A stretch of DNA of 64,000 bases from an uncultured Methanobrevibacter sp. (lineage in GTDB: Archaea; Methanobacteriota; Methanobacteria; Methanobacteriales; Methanobacteriaceae), in assembly GCF_900314695.1 (NCBI RefSeq), contig NZ_OMWD01000007.1, positions 1-64,000 on the forward strand. The letters run 5' to 3'. Made by a program: the position numbers and the translations under genes. Below the pieces are notes generated by a model. The model saw only the letters and a program-made list of their open reading frames with translations. It did not search any database and was not told the origin of the DNA. Each line of letters opens with the position of its first letter. Positions within the stretch are counted from its first letter, which is position 1. Below, in pieces: positions 18,021 through 27,641 of the stretch.

Positions 18021-18506
18021 TTATTTAAATCTGTCGTCTGATTTTTGTGATTTTGCTTTTTTGTGTTTGGTTTCAAACCAGCCTATCTTTAGCTCATCAA
18101 TAGTGTCTTCATATAATTGGGGTACATAGGGTTTGATGTCAAGCAGTGGTGTTCCATCCAAAATGTCAACATTTTCAACATGTATCGTGTTTCCTTCAAC
18201 TGCATTGACTTTAACAACACTCATTCCAATACGATTTGGCCTTTTGGGAGATCTTGTAGCGAATACTCCATGTGTATCATTATCCATAAACGGTTTTACT
18301 TCAAGCATGTAACCTTCTACTTTATGAAGCAGGTAAATCAAATGGATGTGTGAAAAATCTTCAAGGTCTTTTAGACCATCAGCATATTTGTCTTTAATTT
18401 CTATTGTTCCTTTTATTCCTTTTGCCCCAGTAGGTTGAATGGGCATTCCTTCAATTTCACTAAATTCGGTATGGATTGTACCGATTGATTCCATTTCGAT
18501 ATTCAT
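18021..18506 (-). CDS. trmO: tRNA (t6A37) N6-methyltransferase TrmO
   Basis: 161 aa. This SAM-dependent beta-barrel methyltransferase methylates N6-threonylcarbamoyladenosine in tRNA. Family motifs are GTIHTEF near the N-terminus, LEDFSHIHLIYLLHK, and FATRSPKRPNRIGMSVVKV with the conserved RSPxRPNxIG core. The frame is open for a further 29 codons upstream, but those are AT-rich and lack similarity, so I place the start at ATG 18506. Confidence 0.92.
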   Translation of the reverse strand: MNIEMESIGTIHTEFSEIEGMPIQPTGAKGIKGTIEIKDKYADGLKDLEDFSHIHLIYLLHKVEGYMLEVKPFMDNDTHGVFATRSPKRPNRIGMSVVKVNAVEGNTIHVENVDILDGTPLLDIKPYVPQLYEDTIDELKIGWFETKHKKAKSQKSDDRFK

Positions 18507-18593
18507 AATTATTATTTTCGTTTTGATTTGTAATATAATTTTCTGGTTGAATTTTATTAATTTTATGAATTTCGATAAAATAACTTTTAACAA

Positions 18594-18840
18594 ATTATAT
18601 GATTTCTATTTTTAATAAATTTACTTATAAATTTTTATTTTTATTTTTTATTCTTTAATAATTCTAATTATAATAAATTAAACTTTTTAATTTGTTTTAT
18701 AAATGAGTTAATATAATTTTATATCGATATGAAGTATTTTCGGTAATCGATTTTAAATGTCTTATTTCATAGAAAAAACGAAACATTTATATACAATTCG
18801 ATACAACTTAGTATTGTCAAAAACATATTGATGTGAAATT
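18594..18840 (+). promoter_or_regulatory. Promoter and possible operator of the molbindin genes
   Basis: TTTATATA at 18786-18793 is a good archaeal TATA box, preceded by CGAAAC as a possible BRE, which puts transcription initiation near 18815. Overlapping that point are ATACAA repeats (18791 and 18801) and an inverted GTATTGT (18811-18817), plus an ATATCGATAT palindrome at 18721-18730 upstream. These could be an oxyanion-responsive operator; that is inference. The rest of the region is AT-rich without ORFs. Confidence 0.45.
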
Positions 18841-19047
18841 ATGAAATTAAGTGCTAGAAATCAATTAAATGGAAAAATTACTAATGTTGAAAAAGGAGCT
18901 GTTATGTCTAATGTTAAAATTGAAATCAGTGAACCTGGTGTTATTACTGCTGTGATTACTAAAGAGTCTGCTGAGAAATTAGGTTTATCTGAAGGTGATG
19001 ATGTAACTGCAATCATCAAATCTACTGAAGTTATTATAGGAAAATAA
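18841..19047 (+). CDS. Molbindin (Mop / TOBE-domain molybdate-tungstate binding protein), copy 1
   Basis: 68 aa, a single Mop domain: SARNQLNGKITNVEKGAVMSNV is the diagnostic N-terminus and ITKESAEKLGLSEGDDVTA the second conserved block. Molbindins form hexamers that store molybdate or tungstate in the cytoplasm, supplying the molybdopterin cofactor of formylmethanofuran and formate dehydrogenases. A near-identical copy follows 27 bases downstream, with its own GATGTGA leader. Confidence 0.92.
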   Translation: MKLSARNQLNGKITNVEKGAVMSNVKIEISEPGVITAVITKESAEKLGLSEGDDVTAIIKSTEVIIGK

Positions 19048-19074
19048 AATTATTATATTTGGATGTGAATAGTT

Positions 19075-19281
19075 ATGCAATTAAGTGCTAGAAATCAATT
19101 AGAAGGAAAAATTACTAATGTTGAAAAAGGAGCTGTTATGGCTAATATTAAAATTGAAATTGCTGATCCTAATGTTATTACTGCTGTGATTACTAAAGAG
19201 TCTGCTGAAAAATTAGGTTTATCTGAAGGTGATGATGTAACTGCAATCATCAAATCTACTGAAGTTATTATAGGAAAATAA
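19075..19281 (+). CDS. Molbindin, copy 2 (tandem duplicate)
   Basis: 68 aa, differing from the upstream copy at only seven positions, all within the first 33 residues; residues 34-68 are identical and their DNA differs by about one base. This is a recent tandem duplication or gene conversion. Same storage role for molybdate/tungstate; both are probably made from one transcript. The molybdopterin synthase gene moaE lies just beyond on the opposite strand. Confidence 0.92.
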   Translation: MQLSARNQLEGKITNVEKGAVMANIKIEIADPNVITAVITKESAEKLGLSEGDDVTAIIKSTEVIIGK

Positions 19282-19283
19282 GT

Positions 19284-19317
19284 TTAGGAATTAGGATTAA
19301 ATTCCTAATAATCCTAA
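19284..19317. terminator. Interleaved inverted repeats between convergent genes
   Basis: TTAGGAATT (19284-19292) pairs with AATTCCTAA (19300-19308), while TTAGGATTA (19291-19299) pairs with TAATCCTAA (19309-19317). The two stems are interleaved, so they exclude each other or form a pseudoknot. The element sits between the ends of the molbindin operon and of the small minus-strand ORF, consistent with a bidirectional terminator. Confidence 0.45.
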
Positions 19318-19431
19318 TAATATAGAAATAATAAATATAATTATTGCGGCTTTAAACAATGTTTTAAAGCCTTTTACCACTGCATAAATTATTAGAAATA
19401 GTATTAATATTCTAATAATATTCATTACCAT
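19297..19431 (-). CDS. Tiny membrane protein (44 aa) downstream of moaE
   Basis: ATG at 19431 lies two bases after the moaE stop and is preceded by GGAGG within the last moaE codons, a strong ribosome binding site at ideal spacing. The 44 codons encode two hydrophobic stretches (about residues 4-19 and 29-44) around a short basic loop VKGFKTLFKA, i.e. a helical hairpin membrane protein. No family is recognised. The Shine-Dalgarno and coupling to moaE make it likely to be translated. Confidence 0.6.
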   Translation of the reverse strand: MVMNIIRILILFLIIYAVVKGFKTLFKAAIIIFIISILLGLLGI

Positions 19432-19433
19432 TT

Positions 19434-19871
19434 TTAACCTCCTGCGAGGATTGTTTTAGTTCCTTCTTCGGAAATTTCCTCTTTTTTAAATTCAACTTCA
19501 TATTTTACGGTTTCAATAACTTCTTTTAATGCATCAAGGGTTTCTCCCCTGTGTGCACCTAAAACCGCAACAAGGAATAACATGTCTCCAGTATAGAATT
19601 CACCAATGTAGTGAACGACTGAAATTTCGTGAACATTATATTTAATTTTAGCATTATCTACAATCTTTTCAATTTCTGATTTTGTTTTTTCTTTATCAGG
19701 TGTTGTTAGAATAAGCTTTTTTAAGTTCATGTTCTCTTCTTTTCCACGTACAATTCCTTCAAATGTGAAAATTGCACCGGAATAATCTATTTTGCTACTT
19801 TTTTTCAATTCGTCTATTAAATCTGCTGTTGTTACTTTGTCTTCTTTTGCTTCGATTACACGTACAACCAT
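19434..19871 (-). CDS. moaE: Molybdopterin synthase catalytic subunit
   Basis: 145 aa. Converts precursor Z to molybdopterin with MoaD. Recognised from GAIFTFEGIVRG near residue 33, VHYIGEFYTGDMLFLVAV, the AHRGETLDALKEVIETVK helix and the KYEVEFKKEE end with the conserved catalytic Lys region. An E. coli-type WKKE motif is replaced by FKKE. The molbindin genes and a MobA-like transferase at 47229 fit the same cofactor pathway. Confidence 0.88.
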   Translation of the reverse strand: MVVRVIEAKEDKVTTADLIDELKKSSKIDYSGAIFTFEGIVRGKEENMNLKKLILTTPDKEKTKSEIEKIVDNAKIKYNVHEISVVHYIGEFYTGDMLFLVAVLGAHRGETLDALKEVIETVKYEVEFKKEEISEEGTKTILAGG

Positions 19872-19919
19872 TTTATCTCTCCATTAGTTAATAGGATTTT
19901 ATAATATAAATAACTATTG

Positions 19920-21172
<1,253 letters not shown>

Positions 21173-21295
21173 ATTTTAACCTAAGAATATTTTTACATTA
21201 CTTTTTATTCTTTTTAATAAAAATACTTTTTTAGTAAACCAAACTTTATAAAACAGTATTTACTAAATAATAATATAAATTATGGAGTTTACATA

Positions 21296-21961
21296 ATGGA
21301 AAAGAAAAATATTATTTTAATTGCAGTAGTTATTATAGCAATAGTTGCAGTTGCGGCAGCTATATTTTCTACTAATTTTACTGGTGGATCTGGAAAAAGC
21401 ATAATTGGGGAATCTACTCAATTTAAAAATTCATTCATGGAAGGTTCTTTTTCAGGAGACGTTAAATTAGCAAATAACTCTTCAAAATACATGCAGTCAT
21501 ATGAAGATAAAAAACACAATATCACATACAATATCTCAACTGTTGATAATTCAACTGCTTTGATGGATATTTATTATCTTCAGGGAGTTATGAATCCTGA
21601 ACACCGTTCATACAATGGAAATGATTGGAATATTTACTTCTCCCAAGCTATTGAAGGAAATAACTCAAACAACACATTATCAATCGTAATCTGTCAATGT
21701 CAAAAAGATAAACAGGGTTATCTGGTCTATATGATTGTCGGATCTAAAACAGATGTAAATACATCTTCACTAAATGTTTACGGAGATGTTTACAAAGGAT
21801 ATGTCGAACCGTTACTCAAATCTTTAACCTTGAAAGAAAGCAAAAACGTTCCGACTATTAACGAAGAATTCGGCCTATCATCTAGTGAGTTCGCTCAACA
21901 GATGGAACTTGTAAAACAGTATAAGGCTGGAAATACTTCCGCATTGAACCAACAATCTTAA
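21296..21961 (+). CDS. Secreted or membrane-anchored protein of unknown function
   Basis: 221 aa. An N-terminal hydrophobic helix (about residues 5-24, IILIAVVIIAIVAVAAAIF) follows a short MEKKN positive end; the rest is hydrophilic, rich in Asn and Ser with many N-glycosylation sequons, and probably extracellular. The layout resembles the Ser-rich protein at 29459. It starts 14 bases before Tsr3 ends the cluster and may share its transcript. No known domain recognised. Confidence 0.75.
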   Translation: MEKKNIILIAVVIIAIVAVAAAIFSTNFTGGSGKSIIGESTQFKNSFMEGSFSGDVKLANNSSKYMQSYEDKKHNITYNISTVDNSTALMDIYYLQGVMNPEHRSYNGNDWNIYFSQAIEGNNSNNTLSIVICQCQKDKQGYLVYMIVGSKTDVNTSSLNVYGDVYKGYVEPLLKSLTLKESKNVPTINEEFGLSSSEFAQQMELVKQYKAGNTSALNQQS

Positions 21962-21976
21962 GAGGCGTCAGGTTAA

Positions 21977-22489
21977 ATGAAAATTACAGTTTTTCATGCA
22001 GATGAATGCGACAGAAAAAAATGCACATCCATCAAAATGGAGAAAATGGGTAAATGCAGGTTGGTTTATAACATAAATAAAATACCTTCCGGAGCCATCG
22101 TATTGAATCCATATGCTGAAAAAGCTGTATCCTATGAAGACTATAGATATGTTCAAAGAAGAGGAATTGTGGGGCTTGACTGTTCATGGAACGAAGTTTC
22201 AAGCTCTAAAAAATTCTTTTCTCTTTCAAAATATCATCGGTCATTACCTTTTTTGATAGCAACCAATCCTGTTAATTATGGGAAACCATGCATTTTATCA
22301 ACTGTTGAAGCTATTTCAGCTACACTGTACATTACTCGCTTTAAGGATGAAGCTCGTGAATTGATGGATGGTTTTAAATGGGGTCATACATTTTTGGAAC
22401 TCAATCATGATTTGCTTGAAGCATATAGTGAAGTTGACAGCAGTGCTGAAGTTGTAAAAATTCAAAATGAATTCCTTTCGGAATCCTGA
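21977..22489 (+). CDS. tsr3: Tsr3-family rRNA aminocarboxypropyltransferase (DUF367)
   Basis: 170 aa. Transfers the aminocarboxypropyl group of SAM to a modified uridine in the small-subunit rRNA decoding region. Recognised from DECDRKKCTSIKM, the central GLDCSWNEV, the R-SLPFLIATNPVNYGKP stretch and the STVEAISATLYI helix. Length is typical for archaeal members. The start has a GGTTAA leader (AGGTTAAATG). Confidence 0.9.
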   Translation: MKITVFHADECDRKKCTSIKMEKMGKCRLVYNINKIPSGAIVLNPYAEKAVSYEDYRYVQRRGIVGLDCSWNEVSSSKKFFSLSKYHRSLPFLIATNPVNYGKPCILSTVEAISATLYITRFKDEARELMDGFKWGHTFLELNHDLLEAYSEVDSSAEVVKIQNEFLSES

Positions 22490-22681
22490 TAAATATCACC
22501 TATTTTTTTCATACTTTTTTATATTTTTTATACAAAATGAGTCATTCCTCAAGAATCAAACAAAATACTTATTTTTTTTAAAAAATAATTAATTTTGAGC
22601 CTCTTTTAAATAAAAAACTTAAAATATTTATATGTCATGATATAATAGTATTACTTAATAAATCTAAATTATAGTGATTAA

Positions 22682-23209
22682 ATGAATTATGTTGTTCTTG
22701 CAGTTCTTTTTATTCTATCTGGTTTTTTCATGAAATATTCCGATGACTTATATGATGAGAAACATGATTTGGTTTTTTCAACATTTTTCGGCATTTTATG
22801 TGCTATTGCATCTGTTGCAGCTACAGTATACAATACTGGGGCAGCATATATTTTTATTTCTATCCTAATAGGCAATCTCATAGCTTTAAAAGTAGATGGA
22901 ATCCATCATATTATTACTTTGATTGTTTTTTTAGCAGTGCTGTTGGTTGTAGGAATTCCTGATTTGAGTTTAGTTATTTTGCTGATATGTATTTTAACCA
23001 TTTTGGCTGATGAAGTATGTCATGAAATAATTCCAAAAAGGACTGAAAACAGGTTTTTAAATTTATTTTTTGAATACCGTTTTTTGATGAAGATTGTAGT
23101 ATTATTGCTTGCTGTTTGTGGCGTATTTGATATTTGGGTCTTTGTTTGCTTTATTTTATTTGATTTGTCCTACGCTGGAGCAGGTATTGTTTTTGAAAAA
23201 TTCAATTAA
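22682..23209 (+). CDS. Polytopic membrane protein of unknown function
   Basis: 175 aa with about six hydrophobic helices. The N-terminal loop KYSDDLYDEKHD between helices 1 and 2 and LADEVCHEIIPKRTENR between helices 4 and 5 contain conserved-looking acidic and His residues that could bind metal or lipid-linked substrate. I do not recognise the family. A TATA-like ATATTTATATG lies near 22625-22635 upstream, so it is probably a single-gene transcript. Confidence 0.75.
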   Translation: MNYVVLAVLFILSGFFMKYSDDLYDEKHDLVFSTFFGILCAIASVAATVYNTGAAYIFISILIGNLIALKVDGIHHIITLIVFLAVLLVVGIPDLSLVILLICILTILADEVCHEIIPKRTENRFLNLFFEYRFLMKIVVLLLAVCGVFDIWVFVCFILFDLSYAGAGIVFEKFN

Positions 23210-23314
23210 AAAAGTCTGTAAAATTTGGTGTAGATGTTGTAAAGATGTTATGAAGCATAACTATTGTTTCACATCAATGATTTTTTTAAAAAAAGGTTAA
23301 TGAGAGATAAACTC

Positions 23315-24838
23315 TCATTTTTTAATTTTTTTATCCTTTAACCTGAACGTCAGGACAAAAACAATAGCCATCAGGGCAGCCGTTACCAGCATTACGAATG
23401 CCATTGAATCTTGAATAACAGTATCTGCAATATTAATGACAGTACTGTTCTCTGATTTAATTTCATCTACATTTCCTACTTTTTTGAAGTAATCAAAGAT
23501 GTCTTGATGTACTTGTTCATTTCCTGAATATTCCGGTGCGTAGGTATCGACTCCATTAGCAATGCCTCCCATTACTCCGAGAATTAGAATTACTCCGATA
23601 ATTGCCGTACCCATTGATTCACCTAATGTCTGACCGGTTGTAGTAATGCCTGATGCGTTATTTTGATTTTCATCCGGAATATTGATTAATGCAATATCAG
23701 TACTTAAAGCCATTATGAAACCAATTCCAGATCCCAATATGAACATTCCAGGCATTAAATTCAGCATTGTTGTATTTATTTTAAATTGATAACTTAAAAT
23801 CACACATCCGATGATTGCTATTATGCTTCCAATTGCCATAAGTGACTTGTGATTCAATTTTTCAGTTAAACTTGGAGCTATCGCTGCAAAAATAAGCAAA
23901 CCTACAGTCAAAGGAAGTGTGGTCAAACCGGTATTGAATGCATTTAAATTTAATACAGTTTGCATAAACAGGGAAACTACAAATAATCCTCCTCCCATTA
24001 CAATATAACTCAATAATATAATGATTGAGCCAACGCGTAAATTTTTGTCTTTAAATAGGTCCATATCAAGTAATGGTACTTCACCTTTTCTTTTTCTTTT
24101 GATTTCAAACAATGCAAATACTGCTAAGGCAATTACGCCTAAAATAATTACAACTATGCTGGTGGTGGCATCCTCACTCAACATCAAAATACCAAGAACA
24201 AATAAAATAAGGCCTATAAATGAAATTATGGCGCCGGTAATATCCAAATCTCTTTTGGATTCTGTAGGTTCGAAATCAGGTATTTTATTTCGCATTGCTA
24301 AAATAATGATAACGATTAGTAGTTCACTTGCAAACCCATATCTCCAACTGAGAAATGTTGTCATTATTCCTCCGAAAAGTGGGCCGACAGCGGCTGAAAG
24401 TGCGGCCATTACACTCTCAATTGCCAAAGCAAATGTGCGTCTTTCTCCGGAATATGTTCCACTTATTATGGAAACGGTTGCAGGTGTCATTAATGCCCCT
24501 GCAAGACCTTCTATCACTGCCCATCCGATAAATAACATTGTATCACTTTGACTTATTGCTGCAATGAATGTACCGATACCATAAAGTACAGCACCGATTA
24601 AAAACAGTCTCTTTTTACCAACTATATCTTGAAGTTTGGTACTTAACAGCATGAATGCTGCAGTTATGAGGGTATAAAATGCCATGGTCATTTGGATGGT
24701 ACTCACATTAGTATTCAAATCAGCAACAACCTGGGAAATACTAACGTTCATGAATGTAGAATCCAATGTTATAATAAATGAAGCACAGGCCACTAATATC
24801 AATGGAATCCAAGAGTGCTCCCTAATAGTTTCATTCAT
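23315..24838 (-). CDS. MFS multidrug exporter, DHA2 (EmrB/QacA) type
   Basis: 507 aa with about fourteen membrane helices, the DHA2 hallmark. Helix 1 carries ITLDSTFMNVSISQV (motif D1-like LDxTxVNVAL), the loop after helix 2 has LQDIVGKKRLFLIGA (motif A), and GPLFGGIMTTFLSWRYGF is motif C. Probably exports toxic organic cations by proton antiport. GGAGG stands nine bases before the ATG at 24838. An intergenic region of 387 bases separates it from the next gene upstream on this strand. Confidence 0.93.
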   Translation of the reverse strand: MNETIREHSWIPLILVACASFIITLDSTFMNVSISQVVADLNTNVSTIQMTMAFYTLITAAFMLLSTKLQDIVGKKRLFLIGAVLYGIGTFIAAISQSDTMLFIGWAVIEGLAGALMTPATVSIISGTYSGERRTFALAIESVMAALSAAVGPLFGGIMTTFLSWRYGFASELLIVIIILAMRNKIPDFEPTESKRDLDITGAIISFIGLILFVLGILMLSEDATTSIVVIILGVIALAVFALFEIKRKRKGEVPLLDMDLFKDKNLRVGSIIILLSYIVMGGGLFVVSLFMQTVLNLNAFNTGLTTLPLTVGLLIFAAIAPSLTEKLNHKSLMAIGSIIAIIGCVILSYQFKINTTMLNLMPGMFILGSGIGFIMALSTDIALINIPDENQNNASGITTTGQTLGESMGTAIIGVILILGVMGGIANGVDTYAPEYSGNEQVHQDIFDYFKKVGNVDEIKSENSTVINIADTVIQDSMAFVMLVTAALMAIVFVLTFRLKDKKIKK

Positions 24839-25189
24839 TTATTAATCCTCCAATATATTGTCTGTAATATAATTATATGTATAGAGATACCTTCAATCAA
24901 TTTATATCTCATTGTGTGTTATTTTTCTTTTTGTTGTTTTATATAATTTTCATAAAAAAAATTAGATGAAGATATCCTTAAAAAAGCAAGAATTTTCGAA
25001 AAAATCAATCAATTGCTAATTATATGCAAATACAAATCCTTAAGGTAATGGAGAAAGTTACCATAAACAATCCTTTAAATCATTAAATTGCTGAATTAAA
25101 AGTTTTGAAATGGCAATTGAAAGAGAATATAAAAACATTTATCCAATTATTGAATTTTTACAGGTGATTATATTAAATCACGTATTTGA
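24839..25189. other. Intergenic region without convincing gene
   Basis: AT-rich sequence holding the MFS gene promoter on the minus strand. Short plus-strand frames occur (for example 25110-25229, 39 codons; and an open stretch around 24962-25045), but they lack ribosome binding sites and recognisable similarity, so I regard them as chance or as old gene remnants. Confidence 0.4.
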
Positions 25190-25224
25190 TAAAAAAATAG
25201 ATGATTGTAGATTGAATCTACAAT
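25190..25224 (-). terminator. Hairpin-plus-T terminator of the UPF0114 gene
   Basis: ATTGTAGATT (25204-25213) and AATCTACAAT (25215-25224) form a perfect 10-bp stem. Read on the minus strand it begins right after the UPF0114 stop and is followed by seven T (complement of 25191-25197), an intrinsic-type terminator layout unusual for its clarity here. Confidence 0.65.
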
Positions 25225-25225
25225 A

Positions 25226-25798
25226 TTAAAACTTGTTTTTCATTTCAGCCAGATGGTCTTTGTTTTTCATTTCATGTCTTTTTTCGGCTAATATTTCCAT
25301 TCCTGCAAATACCAAACCGGTTAAAACAAATGTCAAATGAAGCGCTATTCTCCAGAATTCAACATTTGGATCGACTGTTGTTGTTGCATTTAAAAAGTCC
25401 TGAAGCAATTCAATTAGGGATATTGCCACTACGGAACCGATAATCTTAAGTTTAAGACCTGAAAAATCCAAACGTCCCATCCATGAAGGGCGGTCTCTGT
25501 GCTTTTCTGCAACATCTATCTTTGATATGAAATTTTCATAGCCTGAAAATGCTACAATGACCACTAAATTTGCGACCAGAGTCAAGTCCAGCAATTCTAA
25601 AACATGAACAATCCATTCGTCATCAGTCAATGTGTTCATTATCTGGATAAAGTGGATTACGTCCCCTATGAATTTCCATAATATTAAAAACAGTACTAAA
25701 ATTAATATTATATACATTGGGGATAAAATCCATCTGCTTGCAAACAGCAGTTTTTCAGCTTTGTCTTCTAGCCAGTGTCTGTTGTCTTTCAGTGAAAT
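25226..25798 (-). CDS. UPF0114 (YqhA) family membrane protein, apparent ATT start
   Basis: 190 aa, three to four membrane helices. Family signatures are LLFASRWILSPMY near the N-terminus, LLDLTLVANLVVIVAFSGYENF, LKLKIIGSVVAISLIELLQ and LHLTFVLTGLVF. The nearest ATG (25717) would cut off the conserved FASRW region. The frame continues upstream to the stop of the neighbouring gene (TAG 25811-25813) with no ATG, GTG or TTG. GGAGGAGG at 25804-25811 sits five bases before ATT (25796-25798), which is the best start; CTG at 25792 is the alternative. Function unknown; directly behind the beta-helix gene. Confidence 0.85.
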   Translation of the reverse strand: MSLKDNRHWLEDKAEKLLFASRWILSPMYIILILVLFLILWKFIGDVIHFIQIMNTLTDDEWIVHVLELLDLTLVANLVVIVAFSGYENFISKIDVAEKHRDRPSWMGRLDFSGLKLKIIGSVVAISLIELLQDFLNATTTVDPNVEFWRIALHLTFVLTGLVFAGMEILAEKRHEMKNKDHLAEMKNKF

Positions 25799-25810
25799 AG
25801 TTTCCTCCTC

Positions 25811-27493
25811 CTATAGGTATTTTATATTCAGGCTCTCATTACCTGATTTTACATAATCTTTAAGTTCCTTTTCAATTTCCAGAATATTGTTGTTGTATAT
25901 CAAGTTGTTTGAAAGATTTTCAAATTTTAGATTTTCAACTTTAACAACTGCATTTTCATTATATATGATAAATGAATCTTCATGCTCTCTTTTGATTATG
26001 AATTGTGATGATTTGATATGTGATTTGCCGTTTTCAAGGAATATCAAATTGTTGTTAAAGCTGTCTCTTGTAAATCTGGATTTTTCAATTATCAATTCGC
26101 TGCTTTCATTATCATTTTGAAATATTATGTTGGAATACTTGTTTGAAATGTTATTAATGGATTTGCAATTTTTCATCCAAACAATTGAGGCATTGAATAG
26201 AACGCTTCCCTGTTTAAACGCTTTGTTTTCTTTAAACCTGCATTCATCAAGTGAAACATTTCCCTCATTATTGAGGACTCCTCCATTTTTAGCGACGTTT
26301 GATTTAAAACAACAATTGTTCAAATCTAAAATCTTTTTGTTGTCGATTGCACCGCCATTTCCAATGGCTGAATTGTATAAAAAATTGCAGTCAGTCAGTT
26401 TCAAATTTCCACAATTGCCTATTGCACCTCCATTATCGGAATTTGCAATGTTCTTGTTGAAATTGCACTTTTTCGCCTCAAGGGTGCCTTCGTTTTTGAG
26501 GGCTCCTCCGTAAGATGAAATGTTGCAATCGAAATCGCAGTTGAATAAGCTCAGAGATTTTCCTTTGTTGATTATCGCTCCGCCTTCTTTGGATGTGCCA
26601 TTCCTGAAGTTGATGTTTGATAAAGAAACATTGTCCGCAGTGATTTTGAAGATATTTGACATTCCCATGGCATCAATCCTGTGGCCGGCCCCATCAATCC
26701 TTAAATTGTCGATGTCAATAACAATCTCATTTTTTCCTTTAAATTCAATATCGCAATCAAGTTTGATTTCACTTTTTCCGCTTTGAATCAAATCATTCAG
26801 GTATTTTGGTGATTTTGCATCATTTGAATTGATGTGTATGAATCCACCGTGGGTTATCCCATTAATGAAATCCTTTTGAAAGCTTTTGATGTTAATGATT
26901 CCAACATTATAAACTTCAATGTCCTGTGCTTTGCGGCCCATTTTAAAGTTGCAGGTTTCCAAAGTCAAATCCGATGCATTGAATATTGACGGTCCCTTTG
27001 ACGAATTGTTGTTTGAAAAATTGGAAAACATCACGGTCATGGTCTTTTTGTTGTATATTGCACCTCCAAAGCGAGCAGTATTGCTTCTAAAATCACAGCT
27101 ATCAATAATTACAGAGCCGTTTTCATTGTAAATAGCTCCACCATTGTCTCGGGCGGAATGGTTGTTGATGAAATTGCATTCAATAATTCTCAATTTCCCA
27201 TTCCTGTTGTAGATGGCGCCTCCGGCCTGATCTGGATGTGCATTTTTAAAGGTAATGTTTTTTAGGGTAATGTTGTCTCCAGTGATATTGAAGATTTGTT
27301 CCCTGTTTGAGGTGATTGCATAGTTTTTCCCGTCAATTGTGATGTTGTCTGTGTTGATATTGACGGTTTTGGTTAAATCAATGTCCTTTTTTAAAGTGAT
27401 TTCCTTTAAACCTTTATTGATTAAGGACTCAATGTCATTTTCATCAATTTCTGGGGAAGAAATAACCTTTGTAATTCTGTCTTTAAAACCCAT
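25811..27493 (-). CDS. Right-handed beta-helix (Pmp-like) repeat protein lacking a signal peptide
   Basis: 560 aa. After a charged 60-residue N-terminus it shows about fifteen beta-helix coils with repeated NNxSxxGGAIYN and FxxNxAxxGGAI motifs, as in polymorphic membrane/adhesin-like proteins of Methanobrevibacter. Unlike those, it has no signal peptide, transmembrane anchor or bacterial Ig repeats, so it would stay in the cytoplasm. A thymidylate-like leader (AAGGTGTAGCC) precedes ATG 27493. The stop codon overlaps the Shine-Dalgarno of the UPF0114 gene, so the two are coupled. Confidence 0.8.
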   Translation of the reverse strand: MGFKDRITKVISSPEIDENDIESLINKGLKEITLKKDIDLTKTVNINTDNITIDGKNYAITSNREQIFNITGDNITLKNITFKNAHPDQAGGAIYNRNGKLRIIECNFINNHSARDNGGAIYNENGSVIIDSCDFRSNTARFGGAIYNKKTMTVMFSNFSNNNSSKGPSIFNASDLTLETCNFKMGRKAQDIEVYNVGIINIKSFQKDFINGITHGGFIHINSNDAKSPKYLNDLIQSGKSEIKLDCDIEFKGKNEIVIDIDNLRIDGAGHRIDAMGMSNIFKITADNVSLSNINFRNGTSKEGGAIINKGKSLSLFNCDFDCNISSYGGALKNEGTLEAKKCNFNKNIANSDNGGAIGNCGNLKLTDCNFLYNSAIGNGGAIDNKKILDLNNCCFKSNVAKNGGVLNNEGNVSLDECRFKENKAFKQGSVLFNASIVWMKNCKSINNISNKYSNIIFQNDNESSELIIEKSRFTRDSFNNNLIFLENGKSHIKSSQFIIKREHEDSFIIYNENAVVKVENLKFENLSNNLIYNNNILEIEKELKDYVKSGNESLNIKYL

Positions 27494-27641
27494 GGCTACA
27501 CCTTGTTTAATAATATATTATTTATTAAATATAAATGGTTTTTTAACGGTTCTTAATGAAAGCTTTTGCTTTATATGACTTATATTAAATATTCAATAAA
27601 AATAGTTCTATATTATAAAACATGTTTTAATTGGTGAAGTC
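27494..27641. promoter_or_regulatory. Divergent promoter region between the beta-helix and TIR genes
   Basis: 148 bases of AT-rich DNA between divergent starts. A/T stretches such as TAATATATTATTTATTAAATATAAATG (near 27510-27536) could serve TBP on either strand. GGTGAAGTC before 27642 is the TIR gene ribosome binding site. No further motif stands out. Confidence 0.4.

Noticed and set aside
18507..18593. N-terminal extension of TrmO
   Set aside because: AT-rich codons without family similarity; the conserved protein begins at 18506.
24021..24551. 176-codon plus-strand ORF
   Set aside because: Antisense shadow of the MFS exporter gene.
25110..25229. 39-codon plus-strand ORF
   Set aside because: No Shine-Dalgarno; it overlaps the clear terminator and the end of the UPF0114 gene on the other strand.
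25811..27493. Tandem repeats as a CRISPR or DNA repeat array
   Set aside because: The repeats are degenerate at DNA level and only apparent in protein; no spacers of constant length.
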